DNA of 64,000 nucleotides from Alphaproteobacteria bacterium AO1-B (GTDB taxonomy: Bacteria > Pseudomonadota > Alphaproteobacteria > Rhizobiales > Stappiaceae): assembly GCA_001890945.1 (NCBI GenBank), contig MLAX01000004.1:248001-312000 (forward strand). The letters run 5' to 3'. Position 1 is the first letter of the stretch. The number at the start of each line of letters is the position of its first letter. Below are positions 50,094-59,443 of the stretch, one piece after another. Both the position numbers and the translations under genes were made by a program. The notes under the pieces are model-generated. The model was not told where the DNA came from. It made no database searches and saw only the letters and a program-made list of their open reading frames with translations.

Positions 50094-52052
50094 TCAATGG
50101 TCGCGCCTGATATAATCGTCGGTGGTTCGAACCCGCGGGCGTTCGTTGGATTCAAACGGATTGTTCTCGCTGTGGTAAGCCGCATTGACCCGGCAATCGT
50201 CACACATCTGGATCATTCGGGCGGCCCCGCCATCTTTGAACATGGAATGCTTGCCGGCGAGCTGCCCCATGATCCGTTCGACTGTTGAGCGAACCCCAAA
50301 CGGTTTGCCGCATTCGATGCACTCAAACGGTTCTTCCTCTTTCAGCACAATCGGTGTCAAAGCCGTGTCGCTCAAGTTCAGCTGGGGAACCAGGGAAAGT
50401 GCGCTTTCCGGGCAGATGTTTGTGCAAATGCCGCATTGCAGGCAGGCGTCTTCCTGGAAGCGAAGTTGAGGTTGATCAGGGTTTTCCTTAAGGGCTCCAG
50501 AGGGGCACAAGGACACGCACGAAAGGCACAATGTGCAAGCGTCCTCGTTTATGGCAACCGCGCCGTAAGGGGCTCCGGCAGGAAGTTCCAGCACGGCGTC
50601 CGGTGCATTCAAGGTCTTCGCGGCAAGGCGCGTCACCTGCCGACGGGATCCAAGCGGAAGGATTGGGGCCTCGTTTGCTGTCCGTTCCGCCTCTTCATAG
50701 AGCGCGGCTTCCAAATCATCCGGATCCGTTGGTTCGAGCAATCGAATCTGGTTGTTTCCGGAAATGGAGTTTGCGAGATCGACCTGGAAGGGGAGACCAT
50801 CCTGTTCTGTCTGGGGTGACACCAGGATGTCGACTGCAGCGAATCCGCATCCAAGGGCTGCAAGAGCCTCTGCGTGGCCGAAAGCGGCCAATGCCGATAC
50901 TTCCAACGGAATAACGTTAGTCGGCAGGCCTTTGCCGTATCGGGCCGACAGTTTAATGATTTCAAGGCCGTAGGCTGCATCATGGACCAGCAGGCGTGGA
51001 GGCTCGTTTGACGCCTTCCGCCAGGTCGTTGAAAGCGTCTCAATCCGCTTGAAGACGTGTTGCGGTGTCGGGGCGTCATAGGAAACAGCGCCGGACGGAC
51101 ACACCGCTGAGCACATCCCGCATCCAGCGCAAACCATCGGGTCGATGGTGATGTGATCTCCAGCGGGAGTAATTGCACCGGTTGGGCAAAGGTTCAGGCA
51201 GCGGTTGCAGCCGGTTTTCTGTGCTCTGGAGTGCGCACAAAGGTCTTCGTTGACCTTTACGTAGATCGGTTTTTCAAACGTCCCGATGAGTTGAGAAGCT
51301 TCCAGGATAACCTTCGAATAAGCATCCTTGTTGCCGGGATCCGCGCGAAGATACCCCTCGCGCTTATCAGCGGCGGGAAACAACGGTGCATCCCTGCGCA
51401 GGTCTACGATGAGGTCACACGCGCTCTGGCCGCCGCCTTTCGGTTCTGTCCAGTTGAATGCGCCCCGGCCACCTGGAATGCGTTCCTGCAGAGCATCGAA
51501 AGCGACTTGAAATCCGCCGAGGGCACCGGTTGCCGATTTGATGTGACCGCGCACGACATCAAAGCGGCGATCGTCAGTAACCGGTAACTCGACATCGGGG
51601 GTGACCAGAACAGTCACACTCAGTGTGTCACAAAGAAGCTTAGCCGCATCAAACGCGATGTCCGGTTCACCAAGTAGCAGGCAAGTTCCTTCGGAGGAAA
51701 CGTCGACGACGCGCTCACCTGGGTCCGGCAACATGGCCTCAGCAATGAGCGCCGCCATTTTTGCCGTCGGTTCAACATCGTTCGAGGTCCACCCCGCACG
51801 GTCGCGGATATCGATAAAATGCGGGTCATTAACTTCAAGATCTTGCGCGAGCTCTTCGAAAAACGTTCGTTCTTGAGCGCAGGCAATGACGACGTCGCCG
51901 CTTTGCAACTCTGATTCGGCCACTGCAGCTTCCGTGTGACACAGGGCTGTGTGGACTTTCGAGCAAGCCAGCCCAGTATATTTTTCAATCTCTTCTGCGT
52001 TAATCGACTGGCTTTTCAAGCAGTCGCACAGCAGCAGCTTCGCTTCTGTCAT
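50094..52052 (-). CDS. Multi-cluster 4Fe-4S protein of the formate dehydrogenase locus
   Basis: A 652-residue cytoplasmic protein beginning MTEAKLLLCDCLKSQSINAE. It has four ferredoxin-type Cys sets (CNRCLNLCPTGAI, CAGCGMCSAVCPSGAV, CTLCLSCVSLCPSGAL, CLQCGICTNICPESAL) and a C-terminal zinc-ribbon-like CIECGKPFG...CDDCR. This layout is that of the 4Fe-4S protein regularly found next to alphaproteobacterial periplasmic formate dehydrogenases; it may pass electrons or sulfur during assembly. I prefer the ATG at 52052 (AGAGGA upstream) to one 63 bases earlier that has no ribosome site. It is transcribed away from DUF3305. Confidence 0.85.
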   Translation of the reverse strand: MTEAKLLLCDCLKSQSINAEEIEKYTGLACSKVHTALCHTEAAVAESELQSGDVVIACAQERTFFEELAQDLEVNDPHFIDIRDRAGWTSNDVEPTAKMAALIAEAMLPDPGERVVDVSSEGTCLLLGEPDIAFDAAKLLCDTLSVTVLVTPDVELPVTDDRRFDVVRGHIKSATGALGGFQVAFDALQERIPGGRGAFNWTEPKGGGQSACDLIVDLRRDAPLFPAADKREGYLRADPGNKDAYSKVILEASQLIGTFEKPIYVKVNEDLCAHSRAQKTGCNRCLNLCPTGAITPAGDHITIDPMVCAGCGMCSAVCPSGAVSYDAPTPQHVFKRIETLSTTWRKASNEPPRLLVHDAAYGLEIIKLSARYGKGLPTNVIPLEVSALAAFGHAEALAALGCGFAAVDILVSPQTEQDGLPFQVDLANSISGNNQIRLLEPTDPDDLEAALYEEAERTANEAPILPLGSRRQVTRLAAKTLNAPDAVLELPAGAPYGAVAINEDACTLCLSCVSLCPSGALKENPDQPQLRFQEDACLQCGICTNICPESALSLVPQLNLSDTALTPIVLKEEEPFECIECGKPFGVRSTVERIMGQLAGKHSMFKDGGAARMIQMCDDCRVNAAYHSENNPFESNERPRVRTTDDYIRRDH

Positions 52053-52248
52053 CGAGCGCGCGTCCTCTCCCCCATGATGCCATTTCAGCGTCTCCCGCGC
52101 AGGAAATTGGCTCATCAGTTTCTAATCAAGGGCGAAGGTGTCTTTCCGTCAAGTGGCCTTTGTAAGGACTTGAAATTTCCAGATGTTGCGTCAGCATGGG
52201 CAAAAATAAAATTTCCGGCCGGACCGGATATCTGGAGGATGCGCGCCT

Positions 52249-52818
52249 GTGAATACGGAAAGAAGCCGTTCGATGCCGGTTGGCGTTGTCGTGCGCCGCT
52301 TGCCCGGCGTGACGCGCTGGCAGAAATGGTCGTGGCGTGCCGTATCGCTTTTGCCAGGCGCAGGTGATGCAGACTGGCAAGTGCTGCGCAAGGAAGGAGA
52401 CGCAGTCGAGTACCATGCGGCCACCCTTCCCCTTGAGCTGCACCGCGCCGAAACCGAGGCCTATCTCACCACGCTCTCTGACAAAACGCCCTCGCTTTAT
52501 GTCGTGATGCGGCCCGCCGAAGAGCTGGACCGGGACGTCCCCATGGAGGTAATGCTGATCACTGCGTCAGCTTACGAAGGGCAAGATTATGCGGATACGA
52601 GCGACGTTCTCGTTGAAAAGGTTCCGATGCCGCCGGGCCTGATCGCATGGGTGCGAGAGTTTGCCGAGACCCATCATGAGGACGAAATCTTTATCAAGCG
52701 CCGTCGGGATAAAAAGCGGGTCGATCTGCAAGAAGAAGGAATTGGCGACCCCCGTATTCGCCAGATGACGGATGTCTATCGCTCTCCGCGGCGCAAGCCA
52801 AAGGACACTTTGCAATGA
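52249..52818 (+). CDS. DUF3305 protein
   Basis: A 189-residue protein with the DUF3305 core SMPVGVVVRRLPGVTRWQKWSWRAVSLLPG (start of core VGVVVRRLPGVTRWQ) and YHAATLPLELHRAETEAYLTTL. No signal peptide or membrane segment is seen; the tail is strongly basic. A GTG start has TCTGGAGG upstream. It overlaps DUF3306 by 4 bases. The DUF3305-DUF3306-chaperone-Tat peptide order is a constant companion of this type of formate dehydrogenase, so an assembly role is likely; the biochemical function is not known. Confidence 0.88.
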   Translation: MNTERSRSMPVGVVVRRLPGVTRWQKWSWRAVSLLPGAGDADWQVLRKEGDAVEYHAATLPLELHRAETEAYLTTLSDKTPSLYVVMRPAEELDRDVPMEVMLITASAYEGQDYADTSDVLVEKVPMPPGLIAWVREFAETHHEDEIFIKRRRDKKRVDLQEEGIGDPRIRQMTDVYRSPRRKPKDTLQ

Positions 52819-53492
52819 CCGGCGATGAAAAAGCGGGGATGGATTTCTGGTCGCGGCGAAAAGCGGCAGTGCAGCGGTCCGAAGAGCTGGAACGTGTTCA
52901 GGTAGAAGAAGCGGAGGCCGCAAAGGAACGGGCCGAACTTGAAACCAAAAGCGATGCTGAGATCCTCGAAGAACTCAACCTTCCGGACCCCGATACGCTC
53001 ACCGAAAAAGATGATTTTAGCCAATTTTTGTCAGTTGCGGTTCCTGAGCGGCTTAAACGGCGTGCGCTGCGCAGGCTCTGGGGCCTCAATCCGGTTCTCG
53101 CCAACCTGGATGGCTTGGTTGATTACGCAGATGACTTCACTGATGCCGCAACAGTCGTCTCTAACCTCCAGACCGTCTATCAGGTCGGTAAAGGGATGGT
53201 GGAACGGTTTGTAGAAGGCGAGGAAGACGAGATCGCCGAAGAGGTGGCAGAAGCGATCGTCGAGCCAGACGAAGCAAATCAAAGAATTGCTGCAGTGCAA
53301 GATGATAAAAATACTGCAGAGCAGCATAATTGTGGCGAAAATGAAGAAGCACTTGTGCAATTGACGCAAGGAGAAGCGTTGTTGCAAGATATGCCAATAC
53401 GTGACGAGTTTGAGTCTTCGGCGGGTGATACAACCAATGTCGAGGCAGAGCCGCCTCAACGCCCTCGCCGAATGAGGTTCGACTATTCGTGA
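52815..53492 (+). CDS. DUF3306 protein
   Basis: A 225-residue acidic protein. The start GDEKAGMDFWSRRKAAVQ and the segment LPDPDTLTEKDDFSQFLSVAVPERLKRRALRRLWGLNPVLANLDGL (mark: FLSVAVPERLKRRALRRLW) are DUF3306 features. A charged coiled-coil region (~15-45) and a Glu-rich tail flank the core. It overlaps the DUF3305 start region by 4 bases (ATGA). It is expected to work with DUF3305 in maturation of the formate dehydrogenase. The last third (from ~155) is lower in GC than the rest and looks poorly conserved. Confidence 0.86.
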   Translation: MTGDEKAGMDFWSRRKAAVQRSEELERVQVEEAEAAKERAELETKSDAEILEELNLPDPDTLTEKDDFSQFLSVAVPERLKRRALRRLWGLNPVLANLDGLVDYADDFTDAATVVSNLQTVYQVGKGMVERFVEGEEDEIAEEVAEAIVEPDEANQRIAAVQDDKNTAEQHNCGENEEALVQLTQGEALLQDMPIRDEFESSAGDTTNVEAEPPQRPRRMRFDYS

Positions 53493-53549
53493 ATATCGAA
53501 CCCGACTTGTGGGAGCTAAACTCTTTGCGTTTGAGGGAGGTGACGGCGC

Positions 53550-54158
53550 ATGGCCGCTGTTGTTACGGAATATGTGATCGACCCGGAAGACCAGGCGAGA
53601 GCAGACTTATATAACTTTTTGGGGGTATTGCTGGCAAAGCCGGCGGACAACGACCTCCTTAGGCAAATTGCTGCGCTTTCGGGCGACGACACCCCGCTGG
53701 GCACGACCCTCAAAACCCTTGCAAAACTTGCTTCGGTGACATCGGAACAGGATGCCGAGCGCGAATTCAACGCGTTGTTCATAGGCCTTGGACGCGGCGA
53801 GCTCTTGCCCTACGCGAGCCACTACCTGACAGGATTTTTGAACGAAAAGCCTCTTGCAAACCTGCGGCAGGAGATGGCTGAGCGCGGTATCCAGCGCGCA
53901 GAGGGCAAAAAAGAGCCGGAGGACAACATCGCATCGCTCATGGAAATCATGGGTGGGCTGATCGTTGGACGCTTCGGTAAGGTCACTTCGGTCGCAGACC
54001 AGAAGTCCTTTTTCAACGCACATGTGGGCCCTTGGGCCGTGCACTTCTTCAGTGACTTGGAGGCCTCAAGGACGTCGGTCCTTTATTCGGCCGTCGGGTC
54101 GCTCGGGCGGCAGTTTATGGAGATCGAAGCAGAAGCATTCGAGATGCTGCCCAATTAG
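53550..54158 (+). CDS. TorD-family chaperone for the formate dehydrogenase
   Basis: A 202-residue all-helical protein of the TorD/DmsD family. Marks are DLYNFLGVLLAKPADNDLLRQI, REFNALFIGLGRGELLPYASHYLTGFLNEKPLA (mark: LPYASHYLTGF) and EPEDNIASLMEIMGGL. Such chaperones bind the Tat leader and help insert the molybdenum or tungsten cofactor before export. A GGGAGGTGA site precedes the ATG. It lies 57 bases after DUF3306 and before the Tat-peptide gene. Its client should be the FdhA encoded 400 bases downstream. Confidence 0.87.
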   Translation: MAAVVTEYVIDPEDQARADLYNFLGVLLAKPADNDLLRQIAALSGDDTPLGTTLKTLAKLASVTSEQDAEREFNALFIGLGRGELLPYASHYLTGFLNEKPLANLRQEMAERGIQRAEGKKEPEDNIASLMEIMGGLIVGRFGKVTSVADQKSFFNAHVGPWAVHFFSDLEASRTSVLYSAVGSLGRQFMEIEAEAFEMLPN

Positions 54159-54192
54159 ATCTTTCGGCATGACGCGATGCCGGGAAATCTAA
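54155..54192 (+). other. Intercistronic RNA hairpin before the Tat-peptide gene
   Basis: TTAGATCTTTCGGCAT (54155-54170) pairs with ATGCCGGGAAATCTAA (54177-54192), with two G-U pairs, around a 6-base loop. No T run follows. It overlaps the torD-like stop codon and probably marks an mRNA processing or stabilising site that separates chaperone from structural genes. Confidence 0.55.
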
Positions 54193-54250
54193 AATTCACG
54201 TTGGCAATTAAGGCGGCGCCGCCGCCTGGAATGAGAGGAGGATTGCAACG

Positions 54251-54451
54251 ATGAAACGACCCGAACAGTCGGGCGCAGGCCTTGAGGCCGGACGCCGTGA
54301 CTTTCTGAAACTGGCGGCCATTTCGGCCCCGGCCGCAGCTGCTGTGGTCGCGACGGGAACAGCTGCGCAAGCCGCTGAGCCGGATCTTGCTTCTGAGAAG
54401 ATGCAAGACACCGTGCATACCCGCGCCTATTACGACAGCGCCCGGTTCTAA
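54251..54451 (+). CDS. Twin-arginine formate dehydrogenase-associated small protein
   Basis: A 66-residue protein made of a twin-arginine leader (AGRRDFLKLAAISAPAAAAV) and a short tail ending TRAYYDSARF. It matches the small Tat-target proteins encoded ahead of formate dehydrogenase alpha subunits (the TIGR02811-type family). GAGGAGG precedes the ATG. After cleavage near AQAAE only ~26 residues remain, so it may act as a peptide that binds the exported enzyme or as a Tat pathway primer. The role is unproven. Confidence 0.88.
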   Translation: MKRPEQSGAGLEAGRRDFLKLAAISAPAAAAVVATGTAAQAAEPDLASEKMQDTVHTRAYYDSARF

Positions 54452-54555
54452 CTGGACCCTGTGAACACACCGGCCGATGGTTGCGTGACGCCCGATGGCC
54501 GGTTCACTGACACACCCAGCCGTACCCAAATGGGGTATCAGCAAGGTAGGGCAAA

Positions 54556-57450
54556 ATGCTTAGGAAAAAGACCAATGGGGTTGCGCGACGCCCCCAAGGT
54601 GCAAGTATCCTTAGAGACACTGCACATAAATCTGTAGACCGCCGGACATTTCTTAAAGGATCCGGTGTCGCAGCTGGCGGATTGGCCGCCATTTCCGCCA
54701 TGGGCGGTTCTGTAACACAAGCCAAAGCACAAGCTGGCGCCGGTGCCGTGAAGAACGTGAAAACGGTCTGCACACACTGCTCCGTCGGTTGTACAGTTGT
54801 GGCTGAAGTTTCCAACGGGGTCTGGGTTGGCCAGGAACCGGGTTGGGACAGCCCATTCAACCTCGGTGCGCACTGCGCCAAGGGTGCTGCCGTTCGTGAG
54901 CATGCGCACGGCGAACGCCGCCTGAAATATCCGATGAAAAAGGAAGGCGGCGAGTGGAAGAAAATCAGCTGGGAGCAGGCGATCAACGAGATCGGCGACC
55001 AGATGATGCAAATCCGCGAAGAAAGCGGCCCGGACAGTGTTTATTGGCTCGGTTCGGCCAAGCACAACAATGAGCAGGCTTATCTGTTCCGGAAGTTCGC
55101 GGCCTACTGGGGAACCAACAACGTTGACCACCAGGCGCGTATTTGTCACTCGACCACGGTTGCCGGCGTAGCAAACACATGGGGCTACGGCGCCATGACA
55201 AACAGCTACAACGACATCCACAATTCCCGTGCGATCTTCATCATTGGCGGTAACCCGGCTGAGGCGCACCCTGTGTCTTTGCTGCACGTCTTGCGCGCCA
55301 AAGAGCAGAACAACGCACCGCTGATCGTTTGTGATCCGCGCTTTACCCGCACCGCTGCTCATGCAGACGAGTATGTCCGTTTCCGTCCAGGTTCGGACGT
55401 GGCGCTCATCTGGGGCATCCTCTGGCATATCTTCGACAATGGCTGGGAGGACAAAGAGTTCATCCGGACCCGTGTCTGGGGCATGGACCAGATCAAGGAA
55501 GAAGTCGCTAGGTGGACGCCGGACGAAGTCGAGCGTGTCACCGGCACTCCGGGCAGCCAGCTGAAACGCGTGGCGCGGACGCTTGCAAACAACCGTCCAG
55601 GCACCGTGATCTGGTGCATGGGTGGAACACAGCACACCAACGGTAACAACAACACGCGCGCTTACTGCGTGCTGCAGTTGGCTCTTGGCAACATGGGCAC
55701 AACCGGTGGCGGAACCAACATTTTCCGCGGCCACGACAACGTCCAGGGTGCAACCGACCTTGGCGTTCTGTCCCACACCCTGCCGGGCTACTACGGCCTG
55801 AGTGCAGGGGCTTGGGGGCACTGGTCCCGTGTCTGGGGCGAGGATCTTGATTGGCTGAAGGGGCAGTTCGCTAAGACGACCGGCGCTGACGGCAAAGAAA
55901 AGAACCTCATGAACCTTACCGGTATTCCGGTCAGCCGTTGGATCGACGGGGTTCTGGAAGATCCGGCGAACACCGATCAGCCGGCCGAAGTTCGGGCCAT
56001 GGTACTTTGGGGCCACGCTCCAAACTCCCAGACCCGCATGACGGAAATGAAAACCGCGATGGAGAAACTGGATACGCTGGTCGTCATTGACCCGTTCCCG
56101 ACCGTCTCTGCCGTGCTTCATGATCGGACGGATGGTGTCTACCTGCTCCCGGCAACGACACAGTTCGAAACCTATGGATCTGTCACCGCCTCAAACCGCT
56201 CCATCCAGTGGCGCGACCAGGTGATTGAGCCGTTGTTCGAATCCAAGACCGACCACGAAATCATTGGCCTGTTTGCCAAGAAGTTCGGTTTCCATGACCG
56301 GATCTTCCGCAACATTGCCCTTGAGGAGGACGGCATCACGCCGAACATCGAGGATACAACCCGCGAGTTTAACCGTGGTATGTGGACGGTCGGCTACACT
56401 GGTCAGTCTCCAGAGCGGATCAAGCTGCACATGGCCAACCAGCACACGTTCGACAGGACGACGCTGCAGGCAAATGGCGGTCCCGCGGATGGCGACTACT
56501 ACGGTATGCCGTGGCCGTGCTGGGGTACTGCAGAAATGAAACACCCGGGCACGCCGAACCTTTACGACATGTCCAAGCCGGTCGCCGAAGGCGGTCTCAG
56601 CTTCCGGGCACGTTTCGGTGTCGAGCGTGATGGTCAGAACCTTCTGGCCGAAGGTGTCTCCAATCCGGGTGCGGAAATTCAGGACGGCTATCCGGAATTC
56701 ACCATGCAGATGCTGATGGATCTTGGATGGGACGGTGACCTGACCGATGAAGAGCGTGCAGCGATTGATGCCGTCGCCGGACCGAAAACCAACTGGAAGA
56801 CCGACCTTTCCGGCGGCATCCAGCGGGTGGCCATCAAGCATGGCTGCTCACCGTTCGGCAACGCGAAGGCTCGTGCTGTTGTATGGACCTTCCCGGACCC
56901 GGTTCCGCTTCACCGCGAGCCACTCTACACCAATCGCAGGGATCTCGTGGCGGATTACCCGACCTACGAAGACCGCAAGTTCTACCGTCTGCCGACGCTT
57001 TACGCGTCGATCCAGAAGCAGGACTTCTCCCGCGACTACCCGATCATCCTGACCTCCGGTCGTCTGGTCGAGTATGAAGGCGGTGGTGATGAGACACGGT
57101 CGAACCCGTGGCTTGCCGAACTTCAGCAGGACATGTTCGTCGAAATCAATCCACGTGATGCCAACAACATTGGTATTCGGGACGGCGCGCAGGTCTGGGT
57201 CGAAGGTCCGGAAGGCGGCAAGGTCAAGGTCATGGCAATGGTGACCGAGCGGGTCGGCGAAGGCGTTGCCTTCATGCCGTTCCACTTCGGTGGTCATTAT
57301 CAAGGCGAAGACCAGCGGTCGAAATATCCAAAAGGGGCCGACCCGTATGTTCTCGGCGAGAGCACGAATACGGCTCAAACCTACGGCTACGACTCCGTTA
57401 CCCAGATGCAGGAGACCAAAGCCACTCTCTGCAAGATCTCGGCAGCGTAA
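54556..57450 (+). CDS. fdhA: Formate dehydrogenase alpha subunit (Mo/W-bisMGD, Cys form)
   Basis: A 964-residue catalytic subunit exported by Tat (VDRRTFLKGSGVAAGG). It has a [4Fe-4S] motif CTHCSVGCTV...CAKG and the metal-ligand segment QARICHSTTVAG, where Cys197 (codon TGT) takes the place of the selenocysteine of E. coli FdnG. LGNMGTTGGGTNIFRGHDNVQGATDLG and the C-terminal dinucleotide-binding ending support the FDH-N/O class. It oxidises formate to CO2 in the periplasm, using bis-MGD with Mo or W. The neighbouring tungstate transporter genes favour W. The start has a weak AGGTAGGG site. Beta and gamma subunit genes follow. Confidence 0.95.
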   Translation: MLRKKTNGVARRPQGASILRDTAHKSVDRRTFLKGSGVAAGGLAAISAMGGSVTQAKAQAGAGAVKNVKTVCTHCSVGCTVVAEVSNGVWVGQEPGWDSPFNLGAHCAKGAAVREHAHGERRLKYPMKKEGGEWKKISWEQAINEIGDQMMQIREESGPDSVYWLGSAKHNNEQAYLFRKFAAYWGTNNVDHQARICHSTTVAGVANTWGYGAMTNSYNDIHNSRAIFIIGGNPAEAHPVSLLHVLRAKEQNNAPLIVCDPRFTRTAAHADEYVRFRPGSDVALIWGILWHIFDNGWEDKEFIRTRVWGMDQIKEEVARWTPDEVERVTGTPGSQLKRVARTLANNRPGTVIWCMGGTQHTNGNNNTRAYCVLQLALGNMGTTGGGTNIFRGHDNVQGATDLGVLSHTLPGYYGLSAGAWGHWSRVWGEDLDWLKGQFAKTTGADGKEKNLMNLTGIPVSRWIDGVLEDPANTDQPAEVRAMVLWGHAPNSQTRMTEMKTAMEKLDTLVVIDPFPTVSAVLHDRTDGVYLLPATTQFETYGSVTASNRSIQWRDQVIEPLFESKTDHEIIGLFAKKFGFHDRIFRNIALEEDGITPNIEDTTREFNRGMWTVGYTGQSPERIKLHMANQHTFDRTTLQANGGPADGDYYGMPWPCWGTAEMKHPGTPNLYDMSKPVAEGGLSFRARFGVERDGQNLLAEGVSNPGAEIQDGYPEFTMQMLMDLGWDGDLTDEERAAIDAVAGPKTNWKTDLSGGIQRVAIKHGCSPFGNAKARAVVWTFPDPVPLHREPLYTNRRDLVADYPTYEDRKFYRLPTLYASIQKQDFSRDYPIILTSGRLVEYEGGGDETRSNPWLAELQQDMFVEINPRDANNIGIRDGAQVWVEGPEGGKVKVMAMVTERVGEGVAFMPFHFGGHYQGEDQRSKYPKGADPYVLGESTNTAQTYGYDSVTQMQETKATLCKISAA

Positions 57451-57462
57451 GGAGGAAACGCA

Positions 57463-58071
57463 ATGGCACTTGGTGGACAAGCGAGGGCTAAGTTCCTCTG
57501 TGACGCTGAGCGTTGCATTGAATGCAATGCCTGTGTGACCGCCTGTAAAAACGAGCATGAGGTGCCGTGGGGCATCAACCGCCGCCGGGTTGTGACCATC
57601 AATGATGGTAAGCCGGGGGAACGGTCGATCTCCGTTGCCTGCATGCACTGTTCGGACGCACCATGTATGGCGGTGTGCCCGGTCGACTGCTTCTACCAGA
57701 ACGAAGAAGGTGTGGTCCTTCACTCGAAAGACCTCTGCATTGGCTGCGGCTATTGCTTCTATGCCTGTCCGTTCGGCGCACCGCAGTTCCCGCAAGCGGG
57801 CAACTTCGGATCGCGCGGCAAGATGGACAAGTGTACCTTCTGTGCTGGTGGCCCTGAAGAGAACCATTCCACAGCGGAATTCGCGAAATACGGCCGCAAC
57901 CGTATTGCGGAAGGCAAGCTGCCGATCTGCGCGGAAATGTGTTCGACCAAAGCCCTGCTCGCAGGTGATGGCGACGTTGTCGCCAACATCTACCGTGAGC
58001 GTGTGGTCGCCCGCGGCTTCGGCTCCGGCGCCTGGGGCTGGGGCTCTGCATACGGCCAAAACGGCGGCTAA
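57463..58071 (+). CDS. fdh3B: Formate dehydrogenase beta (Fe-S) subunit FDH3B
   Basis: A 202-residue four-cluster ferredoxin-like subunit. Cys sets are CIECNACVTACKNEH, CMHCSDAPCMAVCPVDCF, CIGCGYCFYACPFGAPQ and KCTFCAGG...CAEMC. It takes electrons from FdhA and passes them to the heme b of the gamma subunit. It has no transmembrane anchor, unlike E. coli FdnH. A perfect TAAGGAGGAAA site stands 12 bases after the fdhA stop. It has no Tat leader of its own and is presumably exported together with FdhA. Confidence 0.95.
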   Translation: MALGGQARAKFLCDAERCIECNACVTACKNEHEVPWGINRRRVVTINDGKPGERSISVACMHCSDAPCMAVCPVDCFYQNEEGVVLHSKDLCIGCGYCFYACPFGAPQFPQAGNFGSRGKMDKCTFCAGGPEENHSTAEFAKYGRNRIAEGKLPICAEMCSTKALLAGDGDVVANIYRERVVARGFGSGAWGWGSAYGQNGG

Positions 58072-58147
58072 GGATACGTTGGTCAATGCCGACTCAGATG
58101 CACTCTGGGCCGGCCGATCAAACGCCCTTCTGACAAAAGAAAAAAGA

Positions 58148-58172
58148 GTGGGGCGGCTGTTTGCCGCCCCAC
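58148..58172. terminator. Strong intergenic hairpin between beta and gamma subunit genes
   Basis: GTGGGGCGGC (58148-58157) pairs with GCCGCCCCAC (58163-58172) around TGTTT. On the + strand no T run follows, so read-through is expected; the A-rich sequence before it would make it a terminator for minus-strand transcription. It may set the ratio of gamma to beta subunit mRNA. Confidence 0.6.
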
Positions 58173-58208
58173 CTGTCTCTACGGGAACAATTGGGTGAGG
58201 AACCAGAG

Positions 58209-59423
58209 ATGAACCGCTTCGTGCTGGCATTTGCCGTACTGTTTGCTTTCATGATGCAAGCCTTTGCGCAGGACACAGCGGCACCAAGCGCTGACGTCGA
58301 TCGCTCCGCGACAGGCGGCGCACAAACTCTGGAAGACATCCTGAAACGCCAGCGCGGCGAGAAGGTCGATTATGACTTCCGCAGGAACGCGACCGGCGAT
58401 CCGGATTCAGCTGCAAGCATGAGTTCTCAACTCGGGACGCTCGGCGGGGCATCCGACCCGGAGCTTTGGCGGGCACTGCGTTATGGGTCTGCCGATGTAA
58501 CCGTTTCATCTGGCGGGCAAGTGGCATCCGTTCTCATGCAAGACGGCGGCATGCGGTGGCTGTTGTTCCGCCAGGGGCCGCTCGCCACCTACGGCGGCTA
58601 TCTTCTGCTCGGAACTCTCGGGTTTCTGGCACTGTTCTATTTGCTTCGCGGCCGGATCCGCATCGATGGTGAGAAAACCGGCCGGACAATCACCCGGTTC
58701 AAGGCGGTCGAGCGGTTTGGCCACTGGCTACTCGCCGGCTCGTTCATCCTGCTTGGCATCACCGGTCTGATCACCTTGTTCGGCCGGATGGCCATTATCC
58801 CGCTGATCGGCCACGACGCATTTGCCCCGATCGCGCAGGCCTCGAAATGGATCCACAACAACGTGTCCTGGGCGTTCATGATCGCCTTGGTGATGGTGTT
58901 TGTGATGTGGGTGGTCCACAACATCCCCAACAAGACTGATCTGAAATGGATTGCAGTTGGGGGCGGGCTCCTCAAAAAAGGTGTGCACCCACCGGCCAAG
59001 AAGTTCAATTTCGGTCAGAAGATGATTTTCTGGAGCGTCATTGTTCTGGGTGCGTCTATTTCAGCGTCCGGTATTTCACTGCTCTTCCCGTTTGAATATC
59101 CAATGTTTGCGGCAACATTCAACGTGCTGAACTCGACGGGATTGCCACAACTCATTGGATTTGGAGAGTTGCCGACCCAGCTCGCGCCACATGAGGAAAT
59201 GCAGTACGCCCAGCTTTGGCACTCCATTGTCGCATTCCTGATGATGGCGATCATTCTGGCTCACATCTATATCGGGTCGGTGGGTATGGAAGGTGCCTAC
59301 GACGCCATGGGCTCGGGAGAGGTCGAGCTGCAGTGGGCGAAGGAGCACCACGGACTTTGGGTTGCGGAAGTCGAAGCCGCCGAAAAAGACCGGGAAGCCA
59401 AAAACGCTGTCCCTGCTGAATAG
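58209..59423 (+). CDS. Formate dehydrogenase gamma subunit (cytochrome b556)
   Basis: A 404-residue membrane subunit. A signal peptide (cut near AFAQD) and a ~130-residue periplasmic lead with LEDILKRQRGEKVDYDFRRNATG come before one hydrophobic helix (~136-156) and the four-helix cytochrome b core. Heme-ligand His candidates are in ERFGHWLLAGSFILLG, ASKWIHNNVSWAF and LWHSIVAFLMMAIILAHIYIG. It hands electrons to the quinone pool, or to periplasmic cytochromes. The ATG at 58209 follows GTGAGGAACC. The extra N-terminal stretch is usual in the alphaproteobacterial FDH3 type and not in E. coli FdnI. Confidence 0.93.
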   Translation: MNRFVLAFAVLFAFMMQAFAQDTAAPSADVDRSATGGAQTLEDILKRQRGEKVDYDFRRNATGDPDSAASMSSQLGTLGGASDPELWRALRYGSADVTVSSGGQVASVLMQDGGMRWLLFRQGPLATYGGYLLLGTLGFLALFYLLRGRIRIDGEKTGRTITRFKAVERFGHWLLAGSFILLGITGLITLFGRMAIIPLIGHDAFAPIAQASKWIHNNVSWAFMIALVMVFVMWVVHNIPNKTDLKWIAVGGGLLKKGVHPPAKKFNFGQKMIFWSVIVLGASISASGISLLFPFEYPMFAATFNVLNSTGLPQLIGFGELPTQLAPHEEMQYAQLWHSIVAFLMMAIILAHIYIGSVGMEGAYDAMGSGEVELQWAKEHHGLWVAEVEAAEKDREAKNAVPAE

Positions 59424-59443
59424 TCGTTCAGGCAATCAGTTCG

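Noticed and set aside
54556..57450. FdhA as a selenoprotein
   Set aside because: The metal-ligand codon at 55144-55146 is TGT (Cys), and the frame has no internal TGA.
54538..58230. Two long minus-strand open frames (527 and 460 codons) opposite fdhA and fdh3B
   Set aside because: They mirror the codon pattern of the highly conserved sense genes, lack ribosome sites and have no recognisable domains.
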